Assembly: GCF_015686695.1 (NCBI RefSeq)
Contig: NZ_JADPMR010000001.1
Span: forward strand, 1,550,001-1,614,000
Reading direction: 5' to 3'
Length of the DNA: 64,000 bases
Source of the DNA: Vibrio nitrifigilis
GTDB lineage: Bacteria > Pseudomonadota > Gammaproteobacteria > Enterobacterales > Vibrionaceae
Part shown: positions 25,513 to 35,146 of the stretch, piece by piece
Numbering within the stretch: position 1 is the first letter of the stretch
How the letters are laid out: each line of letters starts with the position of its first letter
The notes under the pieces: generated by a model
Databases searched by the model: none
What the model was told of the DNA's origin: nothing
Seen by the model: the letters and a program-made list of their open reading frames with translations, nothing else
Made by a program: the position numbers and the translations under genes

Positions 25513-26562
25513 CTAATGTCGGCGAGGTGCGTGCATTAGGCGATAATCTGAGGGGGCTATGCCTTGTTCCTTTTTGAAAATACGACAAAAATAGTTGGCA
25601 TCTTGCCATGCTAATTCCAAGGCGATCGCGTTGATTTTTAAATCGCTAAATTGCAATAATCCACAGGCGATGTGAAGTTTACGTTGTGCTACATAATTCG
25701 ATAGGCCAATCTGCTGCTTTTTTTTGAAAGCCCGGCTTAAATAGCAAGAACTCACATACGCGTGTGAAGCGATATCATCGAGGGAGAGATCGCTGAGAAT
25801 GTGCCGTTCGATATGCAGCTTAGCCCGCTGTATAAAATCTTTGTTGCCTACCGTATTACCTGAAACCGCAAAAATATCATGGCTCAATTTCAGCAGTGAG
25901 AGAGTTAAATGAGAATAGAGTGCTTGGGTTAAACCGTGCCGTTCAACCTCGTGTATAAGCTCATCCAATATAGAGCAAACAGATGCGTATTGATGACCTA
26001 GGGATTTGAGATACGTATTGAGTATCTCCAGTAACTCCGTCACATTTCGGCGCGCCTCGGTACCTGCTAACGTTTGTTCATAGGCGTGATTGATATGTTG
26101 GAGGAGAAAATTGTGCCACTGAGTACAGTCGTCATTTTGTAGTAGGCTGAGTACCTCGGTTTTTAGGGCACTTGACGCGGATGTTGTCTGTTCATCAATG
26201 CCAAGAGTTCGTTTAATTGTGTCGGTTAACGTCGTTTTTTTAACAGGTTTTAACAGGTAATCTTCAACTCGAAGCGTAATCATACTGTGTAGAATATCAA
26301 AATCATCATTCGCTGTGGTAACCACGACTTTGGTCTCTGTATTTTTCGCTTTAAGATATTCAATCACTTCTTTGCCATTCGGTAGAGGAATGTTGATATC
26401 GATAAACATCATATCGATGTGTTTTAGTTCATCGATCAGCTCTATGGCTCTTTTACCTGTAGATGCTTCGTGCAATACGGCATTATCGACGCATTGCGCA
26501 ATAATACGATGCAGCGATTCGAGTTCGATAGGTTCATCTTCCACAATAACAATATTGTACAT
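25513..26562 (-). CDS. AraC-type response regulator of the dehydratase locus
   Basis: A 349-residue regulator. The receiver domain (1-120) has the acidic pair in IVEDEP, the phosphoacceptor in MMFIDINIPLPNG, the threonine in VVVTTAND and the lysine in YLLKPV. Residues 245-345 form an AraC DNA-binding domain (DDIASHAYVSSCYLSRAFKK and IALELAWQDANYFCRIFKKE). It is converging on the activase gene and lies 21 bp after the kinase gene in one operon. With the PocR-type kinase it should activate the dehydratase genes when the substrate is present; this is inferred from gene neighbourhood. Confidence 0.9.
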   Translation of the reverse strand: MYNIVIVEDEPIELESLHRIIAQCVDNAVLHEASTGKRAIELIDELKHIDMMFIDINIPLPNGKEVIEYLKAKNTETKVVVTTANDDFDILHSMITLRVEDYLLKPVKKTTLTDTIKRTLGIDEQTTSASSALKTEVLSLLQNDDCTQWHNFLLQHINHAYEQTLAGTEARRNVTELLEILNTYLKSLGHQYASVCSILDELIHEVERHGLTQALYSHLTLSLLKLSHDIFAVSGNTVGNKDFIQRAKLHIERHILSDLSLDDIASHAYVSSCYLSRAFKKKQQIGLSNYVAQRKLHIACGLLQFSDLKINAIALELAWQDANYFCRIFKKEQGIAPSDYRLMHAPRRH

Positions 26563-26583
26563 AATGTCCCTCTTGATTAGGTG

Positions 26584-27825
26584 TTATACATTGTGCTGCT
26601 GCAAGAAGGGGAAGCGCAGTGTAATGGTGGTCCCCATCATCGGCTTATAAGGACTGGTTAATTCGAGTTTATAATTTTCGCCAAACAACAGTTTCATTCG
26701 GTTCATAATATTGTGAATGCCAATTCCTCCTTTTTGTTGGCTTCGCTCTCCTGATAAGATGGTTTTTATATTCTCAGGAGATATTCCGTCACCATTATCT
26801 TTTAATTCAATAATTACGTTGTTGCCGTCATCGGTGGCAGTGATCGTTAATTCACTGACCATTTCTCTCGGCTCTACGACATAATTAAAGAAGTTTTCAA
26901 CTAGCGGTTGTAACACCAAGAAAGGACAAACGACGTTTAAATATTGGTCGGGAATATTGATAGAATAAGTAAAGCGATTGCCCATTCTTACGCTCTGAAT
27001 TGACATATAACTTTTTACATAATTAATTTCTTGAGCAAGCGTAATCAAACCCTGATTATTTTTTCTCAATAAATAGCGCATCATATCTGAGAAGTCATAC
27101 ACCATAGCTTCTGTTCGCTTCGCCTCTTCTAAGAAGGCTAAACGCCCGATGGTATTTAAAACATTGAATAAAAAATGTGGATTAATTTGATAGGAGAGTG
27201 CTTTGAACTCCGCTTCATGGAGTGAACGCTCAATCTCCATGCGTTTACGTAATTCATTAGTCAGTTCGATTTCTTTTGCCCTGAGTTCTCGCTGAATATT
27301 CATACTATGGGCTTGCTCAACAAGGTAAGAAGCGACATTAAATAACGTATAAGCGGTAGATTCGAAACGTTCATAGGAAATACGCTGTGCTTTGTTATGT
27401 AACGAAAGCAGCTCTGGTGTTTTGGTTAAATCTTTGTTGTGATTGAGAATATAAGGAATCGGCTCCTTTGGTTCTTCATCTACGTGAACTTGTCCGGAGA
27501 TAAATGCCCCTAGGTAACACCCATGAATCATAATGGGTACCGCGCATTCAACAAACCCGCAATAGCAGCGATAAACAACGGGTTTACCTGTTTTCATCGC
27601 TAATCTGCCACCGGCTTCATCACTTTGATAGCACAGCTGTTTTTGTTCCGGATTTTTACGTACATGAGTACAATATTCGCAAAAGCCACTTGGTTTAGTG
27701 ACAGGGACGCCAAACTCATCGACGACCACTAAAGCAATGGTCATTGATTTACTAAAGTTATCTTGAAGGGTCTGTAGCCGATCAACATTAAGATATTCGT
27801 GTAACTTATATTGACTGTGGGTCAT
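26584..27825 (-). CDS. PocR-domain LytS-type sensor histidine kinase
   Basis: A 413-residue soluble kinase without transmembrane segments. Residues 10-165 are a PocR domain with its cysteine-rich core (FCEYCTHVRKNPEQKQLC, VVYRCYCGFVECAVP), known as a sensor for 1,2-propanediol, glycerol and similar compounds. A coiled-coil leads to the phosphoacceptor histidine in QINPHFLFNVLNTIG and a HATPase domain (ELKDNGDGISPENI, GGIGIHNIMNRM). The substrate class of the sensor fits a diol dehydratase. Cysteines also permit a redox or metal role. Confidence 0.92.
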   Translation of the reverse strand: MTHSQYKLHEYLNVDRLQTLQDNFSKSMTIALVVVDEFGVPVTKPSGFCEYCTHVRKNPEQKQLCYQSDEAGGRLAMKTGKPVVYRCYCGFVECAVPIMIHGCYLGAFISGQVHVDEEPKEPIPYILNHNKDLTKTPELLSLHNKAQRISYERFESTAYTLFNVASYLVEQAHSMNIQRELRAKEIELTNELRKRMEIERSLHEAEFKALSYQINPHFLFNVLNTIGRLAFLEEAKRTEAMVYDFSDMMRYLLRKNNQGLITLAQEINYVKSYMSIQSVRMGNRFTYSINIPDQYLNVVCPFLVLQPLVENFFNYVVEPREMVSELTITATDDGNNVIIELKDNGDGISPENIKTILSGERSQQKGGIGIHNIMNRMKLLFGENYKLELTSPYKPMMGTTITLRFPFLQQHNV

Positions 27826-28222
27826 GAGAGCCTTCAGTATGAATTCATGGTTTATTAAAAGACTTTTGCACTATAACTAAGTCACTTTATTCAGACATTG
27901 AGAGCGTTCACACTAAAAAGAACATTATTCGGCGACATGCGCTATTGATTATTAAATTATTATATTTATTTGAATAAATTAATAAATATAAATTCCCACA
28001 TAACCATATAGTCGTTTCCAAATAGTAAATTATTGTTAGCTAATGTAGATTTATTGTTAGCGCTAACCTGACATATATTGGCTATTGAGCAATGTTTGTG
28101 AATAGAAAGAAACAGCCGATTGAGGTATAGGATTATTACGATGAGTGAGCGTTACAACGAGATAGATAATATCTCGTTGTAATCGTTAGAGCGGGTAGTT
28201 GTACTCGTTGATCTGGAAAACG
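27826..28222. other. Intergenic stretch with candidate operators
   Basis: Upstream of the kinase operon there is a 10-bp direct repeat TATTGTTAGC at 28031-28040 and 28052-28061, spaced 21 bp start to start. The second copy overlaps the palindrome GTTAGCGCTAAC (28056-28067). Direct repeats two turns apart are typical of AraC-type binding sites. A separate 13-bp hairpin TTACAACGAGATA / TATCTCGTTGTAA lies at 28152-28182, just downstream of the methyltransferase gene on its strand, and may act as its terminator. Confidence 0.5.
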
Positions 28223-28966
28223 TTAAATCTTCACACAAGTGAAAATCGCGTTGCCAGATTTTTCACTTAACGGCAAAATCTTTTCGTAATCGTGCTCGAA
28301 TTGATACACCTCGAAATAAGGTGCGAGCAGTGCTGCCATTTCGTCAAAACTCACGGCCACCATCGGATGCTCATCATGCCAAATGTGTTTTTCTTCCGCT
28401 GAGCTTTTTTCGATGCTCAGAAGTAGTGACTGTCTCTCGCCTTCACCTTTGTAGTGCCAACCCGATTGAAACGTGAATAGATGCTCATCTTGCTCTGCAG
28501 TATGTTTTACCGATAACTTATTATCGATTTTGGTTTTATCTACCACGTTAAAGCAAAACACCCCATTCGGTTTTAACGCTTTATGGACGTTCGCAATACA
28601 TTCTTTGAGTTTCTCAATACCATCGTTGTAGTGAATGGAATAAAGAAAACAGGTAATTAAGTCTAACGGCTCTTCGACACTGAATTCACTCATATTTTGT
28701 TGAGTAAATATCGCCTCGGGACAACGTGTTGCAGCAATATCCAGCATCGGTTGGTTAAGGTCTAAGCCTTGGCTTGTAAAACCAAAATCGATGAAGTGAC
28801 GTACGTGTGGACCTGTACCACAGGCCAGATCAAGGTGGGTATTTCCGTCATTACCAAACATTTGGTGCATTCTACGAATACAATGGCTTTGTGCTTGATA
28901 ATCGATATCGACACACATGAGATCGTAGTAACCAGAGAGATCGGTATATAGTGCATTGGCGGACAT
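28223..28966 (-). CDS. Class I SAM-dependent methyltransferase
   Basis: A 247-residue methyltransferase. Motif I is THLDLACGTGPHVRHF, the acidic motif follows in GLDLNQPMLDIA, and motif IV is LDLITCFLYSIHY. The architecture is that of small-molecule methyltransferases; the substrate cannot be named. It is transcribed alone, in the same direction as the two-component genes but more than 390 bp from them, and its 3' end is close to a hairpin. Confidence 0.85.
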   Translation of the reverse strand: MSANALYTDLSGYYDLMCVDIDYQAQSHCIRRMHQMFGNDGNTHLDLACGTGPHVRHFIDFGFTSQGLDLNQPMLDIAATRCPEAIFTQQNMSEFSVEEPLDLITCFLYSIHYNDGIEKLKECIANVHKALKPNGVFCFNVVDKTKIDNKLSVKHTAEQDEHLFTFQSGWHYKGEGERQSLLLSIEKSSAEEKHIWHDEHPMVAVSFDEMAALLAPYFEVYQFEHDYEKILPLSEKSGNAIFTCVKI

Positions 28967-29371
28967 AATGGCTTGGTCTTCTAGCTCATAAATTTGGGCT
29001 GGGCATAGTATACGAAGAATGCAATTTTGCGAAGTAATTCCTATCAGTTATAACGAAATTTTATTTAATTCCTAAACGAAATAAAAGAGTGTCATAAATT
29101 TTATCTAACAGGATGAATGAGTTAGCGTAATATTGAGCGAGTCAATGTGGGAGAAGAACCAAAGCAACATTGTGACAGTACGTATCATCAATGCCGTTGT
29201 GATCCTAATTGGTGATAACAAGGGTAAGGAAATTGTCGCGTTTGGTTTCTCTTTTCGTTATGTGAGTACTTGCAACGAGTACGTGTTTTATTCAGGCTAG
29301 GGATATGCTCATATCATTCTTGCCTTAACATTAAGGCTTTTATTTTCTGTATATGTGAAGTCCAAATTCTA
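28967..29371. other. Intergenic stretch between divergent genes
   Basis: About 400 bp separate the methyltransferase from the LuxR-type regulator. I see AT-rich promoter-like sequence but no clear operator, hairpin or small gene. Confidence 0.4.
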
Positions 29372-30163
29372 ATGGTTTATGAAATAAAAAATAACGATAA
29401 CAGTTTGATTCATGGTATTGCGGACCTGATTTTAGAAATTGGTCATGATGCCTTTTTTGAAAAATTAACCTACTTACTAAGAACGGCGGCAAGCTTTGAT
29501 GATTATGTCATGTTGCTTTATCACCCAACCAAGACACCAACGGTGTTGAGCTCTTCTTTTGCTACTGATGAATTAAAAGCGTGGGATAATTATTTAAAAG
29601 GTGCTTATCTGTTAAGCCCTTTCTATGATTTTTGTGCCAATCAAGGTAAAGAAGGGCTAGTCACGTTGGATGAAATTGCGCCTGATGATTTTTATCACAG
29701 TGCTTATTACAACGAGTATTTCCATTTCTCAAAGCTTATCGATGAAACCAGTTTTGCTGTACAGGGAAAAGATAATTCCACCTATCTACTTTCCTTGGGA
29801 AGAACAAAATCATTGGCTAAATTTAATCGTCGGGTGCTGGATAAATTGCGCGCGCTTTATCCGATTTTGAAATCGACGATCAAAATGCATGATGAACGAA
29901 TGGCATTGCCGGAGAGGTCGTCTAACCAGAATGTAAAAGACTATGTCATCAATTTTGGTAGTGAAGTTTTAACGCCTCGCGAAAAAGACGTTATGAATTT
30001 ACTAATTAGAGGTTTCTCAAGTAAAGAGGCAGCTCGTAGGTTGGGGATATCGTTTGAAACAGAGCGCGTTCATCGAAAAAACATATACAGTAAGTTAGAG
30101 ATTGGCTCGCAAAAGGAGCTGCTAGCAAAGATATTCGATAATATTATGGGGGCGTCAACTTAA
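29372..30163 (+). CDS. LuxR-family transcriptional regulator
   Basis: A 263-residue regulator. The C-terminal 65 residues are a LuxR/FixJ helix-turn-helix (LTPREKDVMNLLIRGFSSKEAARRLGISFETERVHRK, read in two parts). The N-terminal 190 residues are not a classical acyl-homoserine lactone domain that I can recognise. ATG 29372 is preferred; an upstream extension to 29270 would add a cysteine-rich stretch without homology. It lies 98 bp ahead of the M20 hydrolase and is likely the regulator of the catabolic cluster that follows. Confidence 0.85.
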   Translation: MVYEIKNNDNSLIHGIADLILEIGHDAFFEKLTYLLRTAASFDDYVMLLYHPTKTPTVLSSSFATDELKAWDNYLKGAYLLSPFYDFCANQGKEGLVTLDEIAPDDFYHSAYYNEYFHFSKLIDETSFAVQGKDNSTYLLSLGRTKSLAKFNRRVLDKLRALYPILKSTIKMHDERMALPERSSNQNVKDYVINFGSEVLTPREKDVMNLLIRGFSSKEAARRLGISFETERVHRKNIYSKLEIGSQKELLAKIFDNIMGAST

Positions 30164-30261
30164 CTCTCTTTGTTGGGTAAAGTCTATACCTCAAGTGGGT
30201 AATAGCGATTTATTTGTCTGGCCGTATGCTAGTACTAAATGATTAGCAACGGCCTAACTAG

Positions 30262-31500
30262 ATGAATAGTCTTAGAATAAATCTCGATAGATTAGAATCC
30301 TTTCTCACACAAATGGCCACTATTGGCGCAACGTCAAAAGGTGGATGTAACCGTCAAGCCCTTACAGATTTAGATCGGCGTGGCAGAGATCTTTTTATTA
30401 CATGGTGTAAGAAGATTGGTGGGCACGCTCGATTAGATGAACTTGGTAATCTTTTTGTCCGCTTTGCTGGTAAGGATAATGGATTAGATCCCATCTTTTT
30501 AGGTTCACATTTAGATACTCAGCCAACTGGTGGCAAATACGATGGTGTGTATGGTGTACTTGCTGCGTTGGAAGTGATGTATACCCTCAAGGAAAACGGA
30601 ATAATATTAGCGCATCCGATTGATCTTGCAGTTTGGTGTAATGAGGAAGGGGCGCGCTTTTCACCAGCGATGGCTGGATCTGGCGTTTTTTCTGGACAGC
30701 TTGAAAAACAAGCCATTTATCATGCCAAAGATTTACAAGGGGTTTCCTATTACGATGCGTTGGTGAGTAGCCAACAATTAGGGGAGCTTCCCTGTGTAGC
30801 ATTTCCTTTCTTTGCTTCTCTTGAACTTCATATCGAGCAAGGACCGATTTTGGAGTCAACCAATACGTCAATAGGAATTGTTACTGGAGTACAAGGGATG
30901 AACTGGTATGAGATTACCTTAGAAGGGAAATCCGTACATGCTGGTCCAACACCGATGCACATGCGCCAAGATCCGGTACTCGGTTTTGCTAAGCTGACGC
31001 AGGATATCTATTCTCGCGTTACTGATTATGGCGACCAAGCACGCGTGACTATCGGTACTATTCAAACCGAACCTAGTTCACCAAATACAGTGCCTGAGAA
31101 CGTGACCTTTACTTTAGATTTACGTCACCCAGATCAAACGACGTTGCAATCCATGTCTGATGAAATCTTATCACTATGTAAAACTTTTCAAGCAGATTTA
31201 ACGACTTACGTTCGCACGTTGTGGTTATCTCCCGCGGTTCAATTTTCCCCGCAGTGTATCGATGCTATTCAAAGTGCAACCGAACAGTTGGAGATTGATG
31301 CTCAGCCGATAGTTTCTGGAGCTGGTCACGACTCCGTGTATCTTTCTAAAGTTGGTCCGACAGGGATGATATTTATCCCTTGTAAGGACGGACTCTCTCA
31401 TAACGAAGAAGAACATGCGTATCCGCAATGGATTCAAGATGGTGCCAATGTGTTACTCCATAGCCTTCTTCATCTCACCACACGAGGTAGTCAATTATGA
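30262..31500 (+). CDS. M20-family amidohydrolase (N-carbamoyl amino acid hydrolase/allantoate amidohydrolase type)
   Basis: A 412-residue enzyme, the usual length of HyuC and AllC proteins. Metal ligands are seen in FLGSHLDTQPTGGKYDGVYG (His, Asp), CNEEGARFSPAMAGSG (Glu) and LELHIEQGPILE (His). The lid-domain substrate motif AGPTPMHMRQDP and the final GHDSVYLS and SHNEEEH segments are intact. The family cleaves ureido groups (N-carbamoyl amino acids, allantoate, ureidoglycolate) to amine, CO2 and ammonia. It overlaps the next gene by 4 bp, implying translational coupling with the guanidine hydrolase. Confidence 0.92.
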   Translation: MNSLRINLDRLESFLTQMATIGATSKGGCNRQALTDLDRRGRDLFITWCKKIGGHARLDELGNLFVRFAGKDNGLDPIFLGSHLDTQPTGGKYDGVYGVLAALEVMYTLKENGIILAHPIDLAVWCNEEGARFSPAMAGSGVFSGQLEKQAIYHAKDLQGVSYYDALVSSQQLGELPCVAFPFFASLELHIEQGPILESTNTSIGIVTGVQGMNWYEITLEGKSVHAGPTPMHMRQDPVLGFAKLTQDIYSRVTDYGDQARVTIGTIQTEPSSPNTVPENVTFTLDLRHPDQTTLQSMSDEILSLCKTFQADLTTYVRTLWLSPAVQFSPQCIDAIQSATEQLEIDAQPIVSGAGHDSVYLSKVGPTGMIFIPCKDGLSHNEEEHAYPQWIQDGANVLLHSLLHLTTRGSQL

Positions 31501-32402
31501 CCACATTATTTAGTCATCGAAATAGTGATGGCAATACATCCCAGTTGGAACATTGGGGTATCAGGTCTGAAACCGGCACACTAAAAGACGTGTTAGTCGG
31601 CCCCATTGATTTTTATGAATGGCGCTCTGGCAATTCAACATCACGTCGCCACTTAGGAGATGGTGTTCAGTACGATATTGATGTTGCAAAAGCCCAGTAC
31701 AACGAGATGCTGGATGTGTACCAACAAGCAGACGTGCAAGTTCATTATTTGAAAGCAAATCAGCATCAACCCTACAACGTTTTTGCTCGTGATTCATCGA
31801 TAATGACCCCATGGGGACCGATCATTACTCAGATGTTTAGCCCATGGCGGCGCAGTGAATGGTTAACAGTGACGGAATTTTATCTTGCGCAAAATATTCC
31901 CATCTATGATGTCGTCACTGCTGGGTCGTTTGAAGGTGGTGACTTTATGTTAATTGAACCCGGTGTTGCACTTTGTGGGTATTCCGGAGAACGAACCAGT
32001 CCCGCTGGTATCGCGCAAGTTAAAGGTTGGTTTGAGAAAGAGGGATGGGAATTTAAAGATGTAAAATTTGATCCGCACTTTCTTCATTTAGATGTGCAGT
32101 GCGTGATGGTCGCAGAGCGTCTTGCGGCTGTGTGTACTGCCGTCGTGCCAGATCATTTGCTGCAATGGCTGAAAGCAAAACATATCGACATCATTGATAT
32201 TCCTTATAAAGAAGCGATGGAGTTGGGCTGCAACATTGTGTCACTGGGTGATGAACGCGTACTTATCCCCGCAGAAAGTTACACGTTGAAGGAGCAATGT
32301 CGTGCTCGTGGACTAACAGTTTTTGATCCTGATATTTCTATGATCACCAAAGGTGGTGGTGGTGTGCACTGCATGTGTCAGGCGCTTAAACGTATCGACT
32401 AA
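31497..32402 (+). CDS. Guanidino-group hydrolase (DDAH/amidinotransferase superfamily)
   Basis: A 301-residue member of the guanidine-modifying superfamily. Catalytic features are the SRRHLGDG and ARDSSIMTPWG segments, Glu146-Asp149 (FEGGDF), the histidine in DPHFLHLD and the C-terminal nucleophile in GGGVHCMC (Cys292 or Cys294). Such enzymes convert arginine, methylated arginines or other guanidino compounds into ureido compounds. It overlaps the N-carbamoyl hydrolase gene by ATGA, so the two probably work in sequence: guanidino to ureido, then ureido to amine. The exact substrate is unknown. Confidence 0.88.
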   Translation: MTTLFSHRNSDGNTSQLEHWGIRSETGTLKDVLVGPIDFYEWRSGNSTSRRHLGDGVQYDIDVAKAQYNEMLDVYQQADVQVHYLKANQHQPYNVFARDSSIMTPWGPIITQMFSPWRRSEWLTVTEFYLAQNIPIYDVVTAGSFEGGDFMLIEPGVALCGYSGERTSPAGIAQVKGWFEKEGWEFKDVKFDPHFLHLDVQCVMVAERLAAVCTAVVPDHLLQWLKAKHIDIIDIPYKEAMELGCNIVSLGDERVLIPAESYTLKEQCRARGLTVFDPDISMITKGGGGVHCMCQALKRID

Positions 32403-32438
32403 TCGATATTTCTTAACAATATTGGAGAAGTAAAGCAT

Positions 32439-33248
32439 ATGGATATGACTTTTAAAACATTACAGAAACGCTCATTACAACTTATGGGGTTAAGTGTTGC
32501 TGCTATGAGTGTTCATTCACTGGCCGCACCATTAGTGAACTCAGATAACTTATCGGTCGGCATTGAAGTTGCCTATCCACCTTTTGAATCGTACCAAGGG
32601 GACAAAGTGGTTGGGTTCGATCCTGAACTAGCAACGCTGCTTGCTAATAAAATGGATATCAAACCGCATTATTTAGACACCAAGTTCACGAGTTTGATTT
32701 TGGGATTACAGAGTAATAAATTCGATGTCGTTATTTCGGGCATGTACATCCTGCCTGACCGGTTAAAAAAAGCAGATGCGATACCCTATGCGAAAACAGG
32801 CGCGCTTATTTTAACGTTAAAAGATGCTAAATACTCGCCAAAAACTGAAAAAGGTCTGTGCGGATTGCATGTTGGACTGCAACAAGGCACCACTTGGGTT
32901 CAGTCGTTGACTAAATTATCTGACAGTTATTGTGTAGCAAATGGTAAAAAGCCTATTTCGATCAGCGAGTTTCCAACTGCTCCGGAAGTTTCTCAAGCGT
33001 TAATGTCACGCAATATTGATGTTCAAGTAGAGATTGCAGGTGCTGCACATATGTTTGCGGAACGGTCTCGAGGTCGTTTAGTGATAAGTTCGCCTGACCT
33101 TATCTACCCTCAGACAATGGGAATGTACCTTAAGAAAGGCAATACCGAGTTAAAACATAAGCTTGAAGTTGCAATGGCAGAAATTAAAGCTGATGGGTCA
33201 TACCAATCGCTCATTAAAAAATACGATTTAAGTCCGATTGAAAATTAA
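32439..33248 (+). CDS. Amino-acid ABC transporter, periplasmic binding protein
   Basis: A 269-residue family-3 solute-binding protein with a Sec signal peptide (MDMTFKTLQKRSLQLM, cleavage likely after SLAA). Binding-fold signatures include VGIEVAYPPFESYQGD, VGFDPELATLLANKM and FDVVISGMYILPDRL. The family binds polar amino acids, opines and similar compounds. It lies 36 bp after the guanidine hydrolase and 21 bp before the membrane component, so it delivers the substrate of this pathway. Confidence 0.92.
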   Translation: MDMTFKTLQKRSLQLMGLSVAAMSVHSLAAPLVNSDNLSVGIEVAYPPFESYQGDKVVGFDPELATLLANKMDIKPHYLDTKFTSLILGLQSNKFDVVISGMYILPDRLKKADAIPYAKTGALILTLKDAKYSPKTEKGLCGLHVGLQQGTTWVQSLTKLSDSYCVANGKKPISISEFPTAPEVSQALMSRNIDVQVEIAGAAHMFAERSRGRLVISSPDLIYPQTMGMYLKKGNTELKHKLEVAMAEIKADGSYQSLIKKYDLSPIEN

Positions 33249-33269
33249 TTTAAGCAGTTAGGTATTGTT

Positions 33270-34808
33270 ATGAGTTTAGACTGGGAATATTTTGTCTCGT
33301 TATTCTTTTTGCCAGCGTTGTGGAAAGCGTGTGTAACGGTGATTACCATTAGTACGCTATCTTGGTTCATCGGACTTGTGTTGGGCTTTTTGGTAGCCTC
33401 TGCAAAAATGTCTGAGTCTCGGTGGCTATCTGTTCCTGCTAAGGGCTACATTTGGTTTTTCCGCAGTGTTCCTCTGCTGGTTGTTTTGGTCTTTGTCTAC
33501 AATTTGCCGCAGTTATTTCCAGTAACACAGCCAGTGTTAGGTGTGCCGTATTTGGCGGGTTTGTTCAGTTTGGTCATTACTGAAGCAGCTTATATGGCTG
33601 AAATTCACCGCAGTGGTTTAATGTCGGTATCTAAAGGTCAACGCGAAGCAGGTAAAGCGCTCAATATTGGTGCTTTAGGCATTCAGAGATTGATTGTGAT
33701 TCCGCAGGCTATTCGCATATCAATGCCTTCTTTGATTAATGAATATATCACTATCATTAAGCTGAGTTCGTTAGTTTCCGCCATTTCGTTGCCCGAGTTG
33801 TTACAGACCGGGCAACGACTGTATTCGCAAAACTTCATGGTATTAGAAACCCTCTTGGCCGTTGCAGTTTACTACGTGGCCATAGTGACGGTATTTGGTG
33901 CCGTTTTGCAGTGGATAGAAAGAAAACTTGATGTCACCAGAATTGAGGCTCAAACACTTGACGATCAACTATGTGCAGAGCTTAGGGAAAAAGCGGTCAT
34001 GCCCATTACGGATAAACCAGAACTTCAAGGTTTTGGGCGACCGCCAGCGTTGCAGCTTAAATGTTTGCAAAAAGCGTATGGCAATCATGAAGTGCTTAAA
34101 GATATTAGTTTAAATATTGCAGCAGGTGAGGTGGTTAGCATTATTGGCCCATCTGGTTCGGGTAAAACCACTTTAATCAGAACGTTAAATACACTGGAAT
34201 CTTTAGATAAAGGTGAAGTTATCTTATTCGGCGAGGGGTTTATCGAAGGGCAGGAAAAACGTTCTAAAAAAGATGCTCAGCAGAAAATTAAGCGCATAGG
34301 CATGGTATTTCAAAGCTTTAATCTCTTTCCGCATAAAACGATTTTGGAAAATATAATGCTGGCGCCTAAATACCACAACGAGAGTGATGAGAATTTAAAT
34401 GTCAGCCGCGCGGTGTATTTATTAGATCGAGTGGGATTACTTGCCCACGCTTATAAATATCCACATCAACTATCAGGAGGCCAACAGCAGAGGGTGGCGA
34501 TTGCTCGCACGTTAGCGCTTTCTCCCGATATTATTTTGTTTGATGAGCCCACATCAGCGCTGGATCCTGAAATGGTCGGCGAGGTGTTAAAAGTCATCCA
34601 AGATTTAGCTAAAGAAGGTATGACGCTCATTATAGTGACCCATGAAATGGATTTTGCACTTTCGGTTTCTGATCGGGTGGTGATGATGGAAAATGGTGTG
34701 GTCCAAGTTGATTTACCGCCATCTTCAATTCGCACTGCCCGCAGCCCATCGCATTCACTCATTCGAATGCGCGAATTTATGGGCATCACCAAACTTGGTG
34801 TTATCTAG
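33270..34808 (+). CDS. Fused ABC permease-ATPase for amino acid or opine uptake
   Basis: A single 512-residue chain. Residues 1-215 are a HisM/GlnP-type permease with about five transmembrane helices and the EAA loop (EAGKALNIGALGIQRL). A linker follows, then a full ATPase from about residue 260: Walker A GPSGSGKTT, signature LSGGQQQR, Walker B IILFDEPTSALD and the switch histidine in IVTHEMD. Polar amino-acid importers normally use separate proteins, so the fusion is notable, although similar permease-ATPase chains are known. Only one permease is present, so a homodimeric channel is implied. Confidence 0.93.
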   Translation: MSLDWEYFVSLFFLPALWKACVTVITISTLSWFIGLVLGFLVASAKMSESRWLSVPAKGYIWFFRSVPLLVVLVFVYNLPQLFPVTQPVLGVPYLAGLFSLVITEAAYMAEIHRSGLMSVSKGQREAGKALNIGALGIQRLIVIPQAIRISMPSLINEYITIIKLSSLVSAISLPELLQTGQRLYSQNFMVLETLLAVAVYYVAIVTVFGAVLQWIERKLDVTRIEAQTLDDQLCAELREKAVMPITDKPELQGFGRPPALQLKCLQKAYGNHEVLKDISLNIAAGEVVSIIGPSGSGKTTLIRTLNTLESLDKGEVILFGEGFIEGQEKRSKKDAQQKIKRIGMVFQSFNLFPHKTILENIMLAPKYHNESDENLNVSRAVYLLDRVGLLAHAYKYPHQLSGGQQQRVAIARTLALSPDIILFDEPTSALDPEMVGEVLKVIQDLAKEGMTLIIVTHEMDFALSVSDRVVMMENGVVQVDLPPSSIRTARSPSHSLIRMREFMGITKLGVI

Positions 34809-34826
34809 TTAACGTAGTGAGTCGCA

Positions 34827-34872
34827 GCAATGATGGCCACACGTCATATACTATGACATATGGCCTCATTGC
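34827..34872 (+). terminator. Terminator-like hairpin after the transporter
   Basis: GCAATGATGGCC pairs with GGCCTCATTGC around an inner pair TCATA/TATGA. There is a T-rich stretch 10 bp later. It suggests that ridA and the dehydrogenase genes form a second transcription unit. The rest of the 34809-35146 gap shows nothing definite. Confidence 0.5.
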
Positions 34873-35146
34873 TTGCTTGGTATTTTTTCAAGCTAAATCA
34901 GCATTGTGTTCGTTACACTTTTGTCGTCCTTTCCGTTAAACACTTCTCGCGCAGTAATGTTCTCAAACATATCTTAACGCATGGGTAAGATGCTCTGTGA
35001 TGAGCTTCTATGTCGCAAAAATACAATACAGGGCAGTATCTCCCACCTAGTATCGATTTAAACAATTGCGTGTTTGACATGAGTGCGCTGATGCTTTGCG
35101 TGTTGAACGACTCTCATGGATGAGCTGTACACAGATAAGGAAAGAT

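Noticed and set aside
30184..30200. A second SoxR-like box (TATACCTCAAGTGGG) before the M20 hydrolase
   Set aside because: There is no matching right half, so no palindrome.
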